A stretch of 64,000 bases of DNA, from positions 7,564,663 to 7,628,662 of the forward strand of contig CM046833.1 in the NCBI GenBank assembly GCA_025618425.1, written 5' to 3'. The notes below the pieces were generated by a model, which was not told where the DNA came from, made no database searches, and saw only the letters and a list, made by a program, of their open reading frames with translations. The first letter of the stretch is position 1. Every line of letters starts with the position of its first letter. Source of the DNA: Heliocidaris tuberculata. Lineage: Eukaryota > Echinodermata > Echinoidea > Camarodonta > Echinometridae. Both the position numbers and the translations under genes were made by a program. Of the stretch, positions 25,414-37,464 are shown piece after piece.

Positions 25414-26250
25414 ATTTCACTCTCGGTGTTGGTGTTTGGTATTCGTGTTTATAGGGACAAAATTTTACTAAAACCCAGCTCCAACACCGTTGTTCAGATT
25501 AAGAAGCCGATACCGGTACATTAACCCAGCGGATTGAAAGCTGTAACTCAAGCACCGCTGATCAAGTAATAGCGACAGCACCATTATCGACGAAAGAAAA
25601 ATATTTTGTTTGTAACTAATAAATTCTTAGTCTACGAATTTACACGGGAATTCCGATAAATCTAAAAATAATTCTTCTTTGACAATCTTTGCGGGAGGAG
25701 ACTTCACAAAAAATTGATACTCTTGAGTGGAACAGTAAGGTAAGATTTTACTTCTCGAGAGTTTGTTACTTGCAGCAGAAAATGCAGCCAAAATTTCGCG
25801 CATCGACTCATATTAGCCGTGCAGTTCCATGACTATTGTATTGTGAATCTAGAACTCATCACTATTAATGGTGTGGATTCATTAGGTCTCTTACTAGCCC
25901 AAATCTTACGTCATATACATCAGATCTGTTTAGATTAAAATTAAATGGGATTTTCTATCCACTCTTTAAGTCTCCTTGAAAAGCAAAAGTTGGTCCGTCC
26001 CGTGTAGATCTAGACCAAATTTTGGCATAGCTCGGCATTTAGGTCTATTATGAACGTAGTTCATGTCTGTAAAATTAGAATTTCACATCGACTGACTCCT
26101 ACTGACTCTAATTCTCACCAAAAAATCGTTAACATACCACATAGATAGCAACACAAAGACCAACAGTGAACACGAAATCAAGATGTCTTAATCCGTAGGC
26201 TTATAATGTATATAACACTAACACCAAACACCAACAACGAGCGTGAAAAC
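25414..26250. mobile_element. Candidate TIR element in the last intron of the receptor gene
   Basis: TTTCACTCTCGGTGTTGGTG at 25415 is mirrored by CCAACAACGAGCGTGAAAA ending near 26250; the arms extend through GGTGTTTGG and a TATA(A/G) end, about 40 bp with several mismatches. The span is ~840 bp, with CAGCGGATTGAAAGC and CAAGCACCGCTG as internal inverted pieces. No coding capacity or clear target duplication. Confidence 0.45.
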
Positions 26251-26549
26251 ACCAAGTGACAGTGTTGAAAAATTGATTATTTGTACAGTATAAGGACGAT
26301 GAAGCATAACTTTATTGTATAATGCGTTAATTTCTGTGCATTAAAGGCTAAGATTAAAATTAACAAAACATCGATATATATATATATATACATACATATG
26401 CCTATCATGTAATTATATTCTAAAATCAACACTTTATCATGTTTATGTTATTACTCAAGAAAACAAACAAAAATAGAAATAACAGTTTAGTCAATCTGTA
26501 AATCCTGTTTGACGTGGGGTTTGTCTGTATGTAAAGAAGAGAAACTCAC

Positions 26550-26660
26550 CACTCCATATCGTAATAAAAACTATGCAGACTGTTAAGACTGTGACTGTTA
26601 CGGTTGTTACTGCTAAGGGAGCTCCCTGCAACTTCAATGTTGACGAGTCAAGGATTTCTT
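26550..26660 (-). CDS. Ig-superfamily receptor, transmembrane exon
   Basis: 111 bp exon, phase 1 at both ends. Acceptor on the minus strand is CCGTATCCAG before AAGAAATCC, preceded by a long T/C tract; donor is GGAGTG followed by GTGAGT. Joined to the C-type Ig exon it reads through a short juxtamembrane stalk (EEILDSSTLKLQGAP) into a 19-20 residue hydrophobic helix (VTTVTVTVLTVCIVFITIW), then the tail exon adds basic residues. This is a type I single-pass membrane topology: Ig domains outside, short tail inside. Confidence 0.8.
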
Positions 26661-27025
26661 CTGGATACGGTTCAGTACAGAAAAAAGGAAAAATAACGAA
26701 GTTATTAATAATTGTCGAGGCAAGGTAAATAATACCTGACGTTTCCTTGCAATGAACATTACTTTTCATTGTGGGAGGGGTTGGTGTGTAGCCCCATCCC
26801 AACGTGTTTGTAAACCACTAATCATACTAATATCCGGTTAGCCGTAATAAAACTGTAATGATTCACAAAATAGTGCACGTCATCTTTGTCATCCTTAAGC
26901 GGCTGTCAATTGTCAAATTGATATTAGGCCAGGAGTTGTCACCCCCCCCCCCCCCCCCCCCATAACTTGGCGAAATTGTGCCCGTAGGTCTATGCATGTG
27001 TAAACTATAAAATTATTCCAATATC

Positions 27026-27146
27026 CACTGGCGGAAATATGCAGGAAATTATTTTCATCATGGCGGGGGGGGGGGGGGGATATAACAATAGGTTACCCCC
27101 CCCCCCCCCCTGATGAATAAAATTGCGTAAAACATCTCCGCCACTG
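27026..27146. mobile_element. 121 bp hAT-like MITE with perfect 8 bp target duplication
   Basis: Flanked on both sides by CCAATATC (27018-27025 and 27147-27154). Ends are CACTGGCGGAAATATG and CATCTCCGCCACTG, inverse of each other with a few mismatches. G and C homopolymer runs sit symmetrically inside. It lies in the intron only ~45 bp from the donor side of the C-type Ig exon. An 8 bp duplication with CAGTGGCGGA-like ends is typical of hAT elements. Confidence 0.8.
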
Positions 27147-27189
27147 CCAATATCCATGTTAACATCGCATTTTACACAATGAAACTGAC

Positions 27190-27519
27190 CTGTACATTCT
27201 GTAGACACTAGTTTCTCAGTGAACCTTGGAGAGTCGGTGCTTTTTGCTACGGATGGCTTAGGTACAGGGGCACTTGAATTCAGAGTCAACCCGTCAAATG
27301 TGTACCAACAATTTACGACCATATCATTTTCATCATACGGAAGCATGAAACTGACTGAAGTTGTGTATGTTCCATCTTGATGCTTGGTCTCAGACTTGTC
27401 GGTGTATGGGTAAAAGACCCCGGGGTATTGCAACGGAAACAATGGTCCCATAGAACAGTTGAACACCACCTCCTTGCCGAAGATGTTATATGCAAGCAAT
27501 GGTGAAGAGTCAGGGTGCT
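27190..27519 (-). CDS. Ig-superfamily receptor, C/I-type immunoglobulin exon
   Basis: 330 bp, phase 1-1, one complete Ig-like domain of 110 residues. Acceptor on the minus strand: CCTTTTACAG; donor: GTACAG followed by GTCAGT. B-strand cysteine lies in EVVFNCSMG (about residue 22) and F-strand cysteine in DMVVNCWY (about residue 71), 49 apart, a C- or I-type spacing; the usual C-strand Trp is missing (VFYPY instead). The TYTTSVSFMLP run resembles the D/E strands of C1-like domains. N-glycosylation sequons at NCS and NSS. It is the membrane-proximal domain, shared downstream of the seven V-type exons. Not assigned to a named receptor family. Confidence 0.8.
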
Positions 27520-27540
27520 CTGTAAAAGGTTCGAGGGACG

Positions 27541-27655
27541 GGTGGGTGGAGAGTATAAAATGTAGATAAGTGTCTTGTCAAAGGACACTGGTGGCAGGGA
27601 TTGGAACCCCGTACCATGTATATGCTCCATAGTCCGGTGACTCATCTTCTAGACC
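27541..27655 (-). mobile_element. tRNA-derived SINE-like element
   Basis: Minus strand carries a tRNA-like head with a pol III B-box-like GGTTCCAATCCC preceded by GTCACCGGACTATGGAG, followed by GTGTCCTTTGACAAGACACT, the conserved core seen in widespread invertebrate/vertebrate tRNA SINEs (CCTTGGGCAAGGCACTT type). Its tail ends within ~20 bp of the acceptor of the C-type Ig exon, so it may contribute to that exon's splice environment. Only one copy seen here. Confidence 0.6.
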
Positions 27656-28060
27656 GAGACAATTGCACATATGATTATCAGTCATAATAAAGATAAGCCA
27701 AACATGTATCTCCACTGATTTAAAGTTATGGAAGTTACGTGATGCAATTCTACAGCATAAGTTGTGTTGAAAGATTTACTCAATTGCGTGATGATGATCT
27801 TTACCTATTATACTTCAGACTGATTAATCACATGGCAATGAGCCAATTTAGGACAAGCATACTGCATGTCGTTTAGAAGTTCAGTTTTGATTATTATTTG
27901 TAAAATTATAAGACACCTACCCCCTTGAATATCGTTATATAACAAATACAAATTTTACTCTGGGATTACCCTTGTGGAAAACTGCCCCTATAACAACTCT
28001 CTCCTGGGACAGCTATAAGTATCTTTGTAAGGATTCAATCATTTTCAGATTTCAACTTAC

Positions 28061-28381
28061 TAAATGAAGCTAACTTGACGTCATATTTAAGCGAAGGAAC
28101 AGACGTGCTTATTGTCACCTCACATCGAAATAGGCCCTGATTCTCCGACGTGAAGTGTGTTATCACTAACGAGCCATTACGGATGATATTGTAGTTACTA
28201 CTGTTACGAAACGTAGAATCGCCGTCCCAGGCAGCAACAGCTGGAGCTCCGTTTTCGTATACGTCGTCATTTGAAGAAGTGCTTTTTGTCCACCGGACAT
28301 CAATAGCCTTGTCGTTAGAATTGAGGGCTTTGCATTCGATGACATGCATTTTATCCAGGTCTGCGTATATCGTAGCCAACC
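28061..28381 (-). CDS. Ig V-type exon V1 (closest to the C-type exon)
   Basis: 321 bp, phase 1-1. Acceptor TCATTCTCAAG, donor TCATTTA followed by GTAAGT. Encodes one V-type Ig domain of 107 residues: B-strand Cys in THVIEC-like context (MHVIEC, residue 17), C-strand Trp in DVRW (31), F-strand Cys in SENQGLFRCEV (87). The Cys-Cys spacing of 70 and the GSLVITHFTSENQGLFRC E-to-F run are V-set-like. Sequon at NSS (about residue 60). It is the most diverged at the C-terminal end (STSVPSLKYDVKLASF rather than SMSVHPLIYDVKLVT) and carries IIRNG. It splices in frame to the C-type exon. Confidence 0.85.
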
Positions 28382-29059
28382 CTTGAGAATGACCGAAAAT
28401 AAGATAACAACTAGAAATTTAATTCGTCCCTGAAGACGAATTAGGTGGTCTGTCTTGAACTGGTATAAATTGTTTTGTAAGATATGATGATGATTGCGCA
28501 AGATATTAATCATGATAGGGTCGACGACAATGATAAGATGGCCATATATATGTGTGATGACAGTGAAATTGACCATCCGAAATATAAAAGAGAAATGACA
28601 TTTCGTTATGAACATACATGACCATACATGACCATAAGTTGATTTTCAGAAAATGGCGATTGGATGACGTTGTAATGACATGATGAACTTGTGATTTTTA
28701 CAGCCAGATGTTCTTACCAAGCCTCATGTCTGTGCCAACTTTCAAAAATATTCAAGATTTTGTTTTTAAGTAACCGGCCCCGCAAAAAAGGGGGTGTTGC
28801 GTGGTTTTCGGTTAATTAGTATGAGATTTTCCGTTTTTTCATCTGGCAATGGGTGAAAAAACGAAAGAATTTTAACGAATCTTTGAGTTGGAAGTAAAAT
28901 GGACATGTATTTCCTTCAAGTTTCCACCATTGGTTTTGTTGTTGAAGGCAGGATGGACGAGAAATTAAGGAAAAGATGGACAAGAAAACGACGTCTACAC
29001 TTAAAAAAATTATGCCAGCCCTCTTGCTGAGATTGTACAATCCCATGTCATCAATATAC

Positions 29060-29136
29060 CGTCTGTTTGGAGCCAGAAGGAAGTTAACTCTGTGTTAAAG
29101 TATAGAGTTAACGACCTTCTGGCTCCAAAACAGACG
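29060..29136. other. Intronic hairpin, copy 1
   Basis: Arms CGTCTGTTTGGAGCCAGAAG and its complement CTTCTGGCTCCAAAACAGACG, extended by GTTAACTC/GAGTTAAC, about 31 bp with one extra base and two mismatches, loop of 14 nt. Flanked on both sides by ATAC. It lies upstream (transcription sense) of exon V1 and recurs in five more units. Confidence 0.8.
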
Positions 29137-29195
29137 ATACATTGTTTGTGCTAACGCCTAGCTATACACGTTGTCTAATCCATCTGCTCCTTTAA

Positions 29196-29981
29196 CCCTA
29201 AAAAAAGGGCTATTTTGGAGGTATTGAGGACTGGGGGGGGGGGGGCGGGGGGGGGGCATAATGGCCCCCCTTAATATCTCGGCCGGGACGTGACCTATCG
29301 CCGCGTAATTTTGCACGGACCTTGAGAATCACATCAAGAACACAAATCCATCGTTATTTTCATGTAAATCTTATTTTTTCTATTTAACATGATAATTTAT
29401 GCAAATTATATGCTTAAATACACAATTTTTAGTGATATCAAGTAATAAAATGCCCTGATGATAAAATTTATATGCAAGAAGCTCTTTATAAACATTAAAA
29501 ACATTATTATGAAAGAAAAAAAAATGAAAGTGATTTCCATTCTTGTGTATTCTATTGTTTTACAAATTTCTTATGTATTCCCTTGTTTTTCAACTTTAAC
29601 TTTTTTTAAATTATTTTTTTAAAAGTTTGCTGTTTCAGGGTGTTCTCTGGACTGCTATTCAGTTACTAAACAGATGATAATAACAGCTTAAATACGAAAT
29701 TATAGGTAATAATGGAGGAATATGAGGAAATGTCGTTTCCCATTCGTTTTGTACACAAAACTCAGAAATTCTCCGTTTTCGGGCTGATATGAGGTCACAA
29801 AAGGTCACGTGAATCGGTAACGGTATGACTGATTTTCGTAAACTTGGTGTCAAAAAATGCGCAAGACTTGGGGGGGGGGGGAAGTCAGAAAGTGGCGTAG
29901 AATGAAATGCAGTGGTTCGAATTTCTCGTTGAAAATTTTCAAGGAGGGGGCATCATGCCCCCCCCCCCCGTCCTTTTAGGG
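29196..29981. mobile_element. TTAA-flanked MITE, copy 1
   Basis: 786 bp between TTAA at 29192-29195 and 29982-29985. Ends CCCTAAAAAAAGG and CCTTTTAGGG are inverse. TTAA duplication with CCCTA ends is the piggyBac-type signature (Kolobok also uses TTAA). Interior has poly-G/poly-C runs beside GCATAATGGCCCCC and GGGGGCATCATGCCCCC; no transposase. Confidence 0.75.
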
Positions 29982-30413
29982 TTAAATGGAGCCCAAGTTA
30001 TGTCCCATACAATACCGAGTATAATGGAATTGTATTAAGGAATAGTAAACATGAATTGGTATGAAAGTATCATTTTATTTGACATTTATCTAAATTTAGT
30101 AGGGCTACCAGCTTGATGCAGCCATCAGAAATACTAAAACATTGGATACAGTAGCTTGGACTCACACTACAGTTCTTCTTCAGGGCCCTGCAATCAAGTG
30201 TATTGCATATATTTTTGCAGATCAGTTTTGATATTATATTGAAAACTTATCTAGAGCCTGGAATATTAATATTTATAAAACAACTTCCTCCCCAAGGAAA
30301 AATAACTCTTGGAAATTAACCTTCCGAACAATTACCACTATAACAAGTCTCCCCTAGGACAGCTAATGGTATCTCTAAAAGGATTCAAATATTTCAAAAT
30401 TCAAGTTACTTAC

Positions 30414-30731
30414 TTGTTACCAACTTGACGTCATATATAAGGGGATGAACAGACATGCTTATTGTCACCTCACATCGAAATAGGCCCTGATTCTCCGACG
30501 TGAAGTGTGTTATCACTAACGAGCCATCACGGATGATATTGTAGTTACTACTGTTACGAAACGTAGAATCGCCGTCCCAGGCAGCAACAGCTGGAGCTCC
30601 GTTTTCGTATACGTCGTCATTTGAAGAAGTGCTTTTTGTCCACCGGACATCAATAGCCTTGTCGTTAGAATTGAGGGCTTTGCATTCGATGACATGCGTT
30701 TTATCCAGGTCTGCGTATATCGTAGCCAACC
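30414..30731 (-). CDS. Ig V-type exon V2
   Basis: 318 bp, phase 1-1, acceptor TCATTCTCAAG, donor GTAACAA followed by GTAAGT. One 106-residue V-type Ig domain with Cys17, Trp31 and Cys87 in THVIEC, DVRW and GLFRCEV, and ends YDVKLVT. Protein appears identical to V4 and V5. Splicing to V1 or directly to the C-type exon stays in frame. Confidence 0.85.
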
Positions 30732-31410
30732 CTTGAGAATGACCGAAAATAAGATAACAACTAGAAATTTAATTCGTCCCTGAAGACGAATTAGGTGGTC
30801 TGTCTTGAACTGGTATGAATTTTTTTGTAAGATATGATGATGATTGCGCAAGATATTAATCATGATAGGGTCGACGACAATGATAAGATGGCCATATATA
30901 TGTGTGATGACAGTGAAATTGACCATCCGAAATATAAAAGAGAAATGACATTTCGTTATGAACATACATGACCATACATGACCATAAGTTGATTTTCAGA
31001 AAATGGCGATTGGATGACGTTGTAATGACATGATGAACTTGTGATTTTTACAGCCAGATGTTCTTACCAAGCCTCATGTCTGTGCCAACTTTCAAAAATA
31101 TTCAAGATTTTGTTTTTAAGTAACCGGCCCCGCAAAAAAGGGGGTGTTGCGTGGTTTTCGGTTAATTAGTATGAGATTTTCCGTTTTTTATCTGGCAATG
31201 GGTGAAAAAACGAAAGAATTTTAACGAATCTTTGAGTTGGAAGTAAAATTGACATGTATTTCCTTCAAGTTTCCACCATTGGTTTTGTTGTTGAAGGCAG
31301 GATGGACGAGAAATTAAGGAAAAGATGGACAAGAAATCGACGTCTACACTTAACAAATTTATGCCAGCCCTCTTGCTGAGATTGTACAATCCCATGTCAT
31401 CAATATACCA

Positions 31411-31485
31411 TCTGTTTGGAGCCAGAAGGAAGTTAACTCTGTGTTAAAGTATAGAGTTAACGACCTTCTGGCTCCAAAACAGACG
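31411..31485. other. Intronic hairpin, copy 2
   Basis: Same inverted repeat as at 29060 with the outermost base pair changed (ATCTG instead of GTCTG). Confidence 0.8.
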
Positions 31486-31544
31486 ATACATTGTTTGTGC
31501 TAACGCCTAGCTATACACGTTGTCTAATCCATCTGCTACTTTAA

Positions 31545-32327
31545 CCCTAAAAAAAGGGCTATTTTGGAGGTATTGAGGACTGGGGGGGGGGGCGGGGGGG
31601 GGCATAATGGCCCCCCTTAATATCTCGGCCGGGACGTGACCTATCGCCGCGTAATTTTGCACGGACCTTGAGAATCACATCAAGAACACAAATCCATCGT
31701 TATTTTCATGTAAATCTTATTTTTTCTATTTAACATGATAATTTATGCAAATTATATGCTTAAATACACAATTTTTAGTGATATCAAGTAATAAAATGCC
31801 CTGATGATAAAATTTATATGCAAGAAGCTCTTTATAAACATTAAAAACATTATTATGAAAGAAAAAAAAATGAAAGTGATTTCCATTCTTGTGTATTCTA
31901 TTGTTTTACAAATTTCTTATGTATTCCCTTGTTTTTCAACTTTAACTTTTTTTAAATTATTTTTTTAAAAGTTTGCTGTTTCAGGGTGTTCTCTGGACTG
32001 CTATTCAGTTACTAAACAGATGATAATAACAGCTTAAATACGAAATTATAGGTAATAATGGAGGAATATGAGGAAATGTCGTTTCCCATTCGTTTTGTAC
32101 ACAAAACTCAGAAATTCTCCGTTTTCGGGCTGATATGAGGTCACAAAAGGTCACGTGAATCGGTAACGGTATGACTGATTTTCGTAAACTTGGTGTCAAA
32201 AAATGCGCAAGACTTGGGGGGGGGGGGAAGTCAGAAAGTGGCGTAGAATGAAATGCAGTGGTTCGAATTTCTCGTTGAAAATTTTCAAGGAGGGGGCATC
32301 ATGCCCCCCCCCCCCGTCCTTTTAGGG
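31545..32327. mobile_element. TTAA-flanked MITE, copy 2
   Basis: TTAA at 31541-31544 and 32328-32331, CCCTAAAA ends. Same insertion as at 29196, duplicated with the unit; differs mainly in G and C run lengths. Confidence 0.75.
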
Positions 32328-32759
32328 TTAAATGGAGCCCAAGTTATGTCCCATACAATACCGAGTATAATGGAATTGTATTAAGGAATAGTAAACATGA
32401 ATTGGTATGAAAGTATCATTTTATTTGACATTTATCTAAATTTAGTAGGGCTACCAGCTTGATGCAGCCATCAGAAATACTAAAACATTGGATACAGTAG
32501 CTTGGACTCACACTACAGTTCTTCTTCAGGGCCCTGCAATCAAGTGTATTGCATATATTTTTGCAGATCAGTTTTGATATTATATTGAAAACTTATCTAG
32601 AGCCTGGAATATTAATATTTATAAAACAACTTCCTCCCCAAGGAAAAATAACTCTTGGAAATTAACCTTCCGAACAATTACCACTATAACAAGTCTCCCC
32701 TAGGACAGCTAATGGTATCTCTAAAAGGATTCAAATATTTCAAAATTCAAGTTACTTAC

Positions 32760-33077
32760 TTGTTACCAACTTGACGTCATATATAAGGGGATGAACAGAC
32801 ATGCTTATTGTCACCTCACATCGAAATAGGCCCTGATTCTCCGACGTGAAGTGTGTTATCACTAACGAGCCATCACGGATGATATTGTAGTTACTACTGT
32901 TACGAAACGTAGAATCGCCGTCCCAGGCAGCAACAGCTGGAGCTCCGTTTTCGTATACGTCGTCATTTGAAGAAGTGCTTTTTGTCCACCGGACATCAAT
33001 AGCCTTGTCGTTAGAATTGAGGGCTTTGCATTCGATGACATGCATTTTATCCAGGTCTGCGTATATCGTAGCCAACC
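32760..33077 (-). CDS. Ig V-type exon V3
   Basis: 318 bp, phase 1-1, same splice sites as V2. Protein differs from V2, V4 and V5 by a single visible change, Lys-Met (DLDKMHVIEC) instead of Lys-Thr, a change shared with V1. All Ig core residues are present. Confidence 0.85.
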
Positions 33078-33757
33078 CTTGAGAATGACCGAAAATAAGA
33101 TAACAACTAGAAATTTAATTCGTCCCTGAAGACGAATTAGGTGGTCTGTCTTGAACTGGTATGAATTTTTTTGTAAGATATGATGATGATTGCGCAAGAT
33201 ATTAATCATGATAGGGTCGACGACAATGATAAGATGGCCATATATATGTGTGATGACAGTGAAATTGACCATCCGAAATATAAAAGAGAAATGACATTTC
33301 GTTATGAACATACATGACCATACATGACCATAAGTTGATTTTCAGAAAATGGCGATTGGATGACGTTGTAATGACATGATGAACTTGTGATTTTTACAGC
33401 CAGATGTTCTTACCAAGCCTCATGTCTGTGCCAACTTTCAAAAATATTCAAGATTTTGTTTTTAAGTAACCGGCCCCGCAAAAAAGGGGGGTGTTGCGTG
33501 GTTTTCGGTTAATTAGTATGAGATTTTCCGTTTTTTATCTGGCAATGGGTGAAAAAACGAAAGAATTTTAACGAATCTTTGAGTTGGAAGTAAAATGGAC
33601 ATGTATTTCCTTCAAGTTTCCACCATTGGTTTTGTTGTTGAAGGCAGGATGGACGAGAAATTAAGGAAAAGATGGACAAGAAATCGACGTCTACACTTAA
33701 CAAATTTATGCCAGCCCTCTTGCTGAGATTGTACAATCCCATGTCATCAATATACCA

Positions 33758-33832
33758 TCTGTTTGGAGCCAGAAGGAAGTTAACTCTGTGTTAAAGTATA
33801 GAGTTAACGACCTTCTGGCTCCAAAACAGACG
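33758..33832. other. Intronic hairpin, copy 3
   Basis: Same arms and loop as the copy at 31411. Confidence 0.8.
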
Positions 33833-33891
33833 ATACATTGTTTGTGCTAACGCCTAGCTATACACGTTGTCTAATCCATCTGCTCCTTTAA

Positions 33892-34677
33892 CCCTAAAAA
33901 AAGGGCTATTTTGGAGGTATTGAGGACTGGGGGGGGGGGGGGGGGGGGGGCATAATGGCCCCCCTTAATATCTCGGCCGGGACGTGACCTATCGCCGCGT
34001 AATTTTGCACGGACCTTGAGAATCACATCAAGAACACAAATCCATCGTTATTTTCATGTAAATCTTATTTTTTCTATTTAACATGATAATTTATGCAAAT
34101 TATATGCTTAAATACACAATTTTTAGTGATATCAAGTAATAAAATGCCCTGATGATAAAATTTATATGCAAGAAGCTCTTTATAAACATTAAAAACATTA
34201 TTATGAAAGAAAAAAAAATGAAAGTGATTTCCATTCTTGTGTATTCTATTGTTTTACAAATTTCTTATGTATTCCCTTGTTTTTCAACTTTAACTTTTTT
34301 TAAATTATTTTTTTAAAAGTTTGCTGTTTCAGGGTGTTCTCTGGACTGCTATTCAGTTACTAAACAGATGATAATAACAGCTTAAATACGAAATTATAGG
34401 TAATAATGGAGGAATATGAGGAAATGTCGTTTCCCATTCGTTTTGTACACAAAACTCAGAAATTCTCCGTTTTCGGGCTGATATGAGGTCACAAAAGGTC
34501 ACGTGAATCGGTAACGGTATGACTGATTTTCGTAAACTTGGTGTCAAAAAATGCGCAAGACTTGGGGGGGGGGGGGAAGTCAGAAAGTGGCGTAGAATGA
34601 AATGCAGTGGTTCGAATTTCTCGTTGAAAATTTTCAAGGAGGGGGCATCATGCCCCCCCCCCCCCGTCCTTTTAGGG
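33892..34677. mobile_element. TTAA-flanked MITE, copy 3
   Basis: TTAA at 33888-33891 and 34678-34681. The inner G tract is about 20 uninterrupted G, where copies 1 and 2 have a C in it. Confidence 0.75.
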
Positions 34678-35109
34678 TTAAATGGAGCCCAAGTTATGTC
34701 CCATACAATACCGAGTATAATGGAATTGTATTAAGGAATAGTAAACATGAATTGGTATGAAAGTATCATTTTATTTGACATTTATCTAAATTTAGTAGGG
34801 CTACCAGCTTGATGCAGCCATCAGAAATACTAAAACATTGGATACAGTAGCTTGGACTCACACTACAGTTCTTCTTCAGGGCCCTGCAATCAAGTGTATT
34901 GCATATATTTTTGCAGATCAGTTTTGATATTATATTGAAAACTTATCTAGAGCCTGGAATATTAATATTTATAAAACAACTTCCTCCCCAAGGAAAAATA
35001 ACTCTTGGAAATTAACCTTCCGAACAATTACCACTATAACAAGTCTCCCCTAGGACAGCTAATGGTATCTCTAAAAGGATTCAAATATTTCAAAATTCAA
35101 GTTACTTAC

Positions 35110-35427
35110 TTGTTACCAACTTGACGTCATATATAAGGGGATGAACAGACATGCTTATTGTCACCTCACATCGAAATAGGCCCTGATTCTCCGACGTGAA
35201 GTGTGTTATCACTAACGAGCCATCACGGATGATATTGTAGTTACTACTGTTACGAAACGTAGAATCGCCGTCCCAGGCAGCAACAGCTGGAGCTCCGTTT
35301 TCGTATACGTCGTCATTTGAAGAAGTGCTTTTTGTCCACCGGACATCAATAGCCTTGTCGTTAGAATTGAGGGCTTTGCATTCGATGACATGCGTTTTAT
35401 CCAGGTCTGCGTATATCGTAGCCAACC
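35110..35427 (-). CDS. Ig V-type exon V4
   Basis: 318 bp, phase 1-1, splice sites as V2; translated domain identical to V2 and V5. Intact V-type core (Cys17, Trp31, Cys87). Confidence 0.85.
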
Positions 35428-36106
35428 CTTGAGAATGACCGAAAATAAGATAACAACTAGAAATTTAATTCGTCCCTGAAGACGAATTAGGTGGTCTGTC
35501 TTGAACTGGTATGAATTTTTTTGTAAGATATGATGATGATTGCGCAAGATATTAATCATGATAGGGTCGACGACAATGATAAGATGGCCATATATATGTG
35601 TGATGACAGTGAAATTGACCATCCGAAATATAAAAGAGAAATGACATTTCGTTATGAACATACATGACCATACATGACCATAAGTTGATTTTCAGAAAAT
35701 GGCGATTGGATGACGTTGTAATGACATGATGAACTTGTGATTTTTACAGCCAGATGTTCTTACCAAGCCTCATGTCTGTGCCAACTTTCAAAAATATTCA
35801 AGATTTTGTTTTTAAGTAACCGGCCCCGCAAAAAAGGGGGTGTTGCGTGGTTTTCGGTTAATTAGTATGAGATTTTCCGTTTTTTATCTGGCAATGGGTG
35901 AAAAAACGAAAGAATTTTAACGAATCTTTGAGTTGGAAGTAAAATGGACATGTATTTCCTTCAAGTTTCCACCATTGGTTTTGTTGTTGAAGGCAGGATG
36001 GACGAGAAATTAAGGAAAAGATGGACAAGAAATCGACGTCTACACTTAACAAATTTATGCCAGCCCTCTTGCTGAGATTGTACAATCCCATGTCATCAAT
36101 ATACCA

Positions 36107-36181
36107 TCTGTTTGGAGCCAGAAGGAAGTTAACTCTGTGTTAAAGTATAGAGTTAACGACCTTCTGGCTCCAAAACAGACG
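36107..36181. other. Intronic hairpin, copy 4
   Basis: Same arms and loop as the copy at 31411. Confidence 0.8.
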
Positions 36182-36240
36182 ATACATTGTTTGTGCTAAC
36201 GCCTAGCTATACACGTTGTCTAATCCATCTGCTCCTTTAA

Positions 36241-36276
36241 CCCTAAAAAAAGGGCTATTTTGGAGGTATTGAGGAC

Positions 36277-36308
<32 letters not shown>

Positions 36309-37032
36309 TAATGGCCCCCCTTAATATCTCGGCCGGGACGTGACCTATCGCCGCGTAATTTTGCACGGACCTTGAGAATCACATCAAGAACACAAATCCA
36401 TCGTTATTTTCATGTAAATCTTATTTTTTCTATTTAACATGATAATTTATGCAAATTATATGCTTAAATACACAATTTTTAGTGATATCAAGTAATAAAA
36501 TGCCCTGATGATAAAATTTATATGCAAGAAGCTCTTTATAAACATTAAAAACATTATTATGAAAGAAAAAAAAATGAAAGTGATTTCCATTCTTGTGTAT
36601 TCTATTGTTTTACAAATTTCTTATGTATTCCCTTGTTTTTCAACTTTAACTTTTTTTAAATTATTTTTTTAAAAGTTTGCTGTTTCAGGGTGTTCTCTGG
36701 ACTGCTATTCAGTTACTAAACAGATGATAATAACAGCTTAAATACGAAATTATAGGTAATAATGGAGGAATATGAGGAAATGTCGTTTCCCATTCGTTTT
36801 GTACACAAAACTCAGAAATTCTCCGTTTTCGGGCTGATATGAGGTCACAAAAGGTCACGTGAATCGGTAACGGTATGACTGATTTTCGTAAACTTGGTGT
36901 CAAAAAATGCGCAAGACTTGGGGGGGGGGGAAGTCAGAAAGTGGCGTAGAATGAAATGCAGTGGTTCGAATTTCTCGTTGAAAATTTTCAAGGAGGGGGC
37001 ATCATGCCCCCCCCCCCCCCGTCCTTTTAGGG
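36241..37032. mobile_element. TTAA-flanked MITE, copy 4
   Basis: TTAA at 36237-36240 and 37033-37036. Its G tract (36279-36306, about 28 G) is the longest of the six, the main reason this copy is 792 bp. Confidence 0.75.
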
Positions 37033-37464
37033 TTAAATGGAGCCCAAGTTATGTCCCATACAATACCGAGTATAATGGAATTGTATTAAGGAATAGTAAA
37101 CATGAATTGGTATGAAAGTATCATTTTATTTGACATTTATCTAAATTTAGTAGGGCTACCAGCTTGATGCAGCCATCAGAAATACTAAAACATTGGATAC
37201 AGTAGCTTGGACTCACACTACAGTTCTTCTTCAGGGCCCTGCAATCAAGTGTATTGCATATATTTTTGCAGATCAGTTTTGATATTATATTGAAAACTTA
37301 TCTAGAGCCTGGAATATTAATATTTATAAAACAACTTCCTCCCCAAGGAAAAATAACTCTTGGAAATTAACCTTCCGAACAATTACCACTATAACAAGTC
37401 TCCCCTAGGACAGCTAATGGTATCTCTAAAAGGATTCAAATATTTCAAAATTCAAGTTACTTAC

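Noticed and set aside
28166..28615. 149-codon minus-strand frame repeated at 30516, 32862, 35212 and 37567
   Set aside because: It overlaps the V exon in another frame and runs through its acceptor into the intron; it is repeated only because the whole unit is duplicated. The Ig frame explains the exon with splice sites and domain.
28816..29046. 76-77 codon minus-strand frame starting MGLYNLSKRAG, repeated in each unit
   Set aside because: Intronic, no recognised domain, duplicated with the unit; no independent evidence of selection.
29659..29853. 64-codon frame starting MTPSLRKSVIPL in each unit
   Set aside because: Lies within the TTAA MITE; conserved only by recent duplication.
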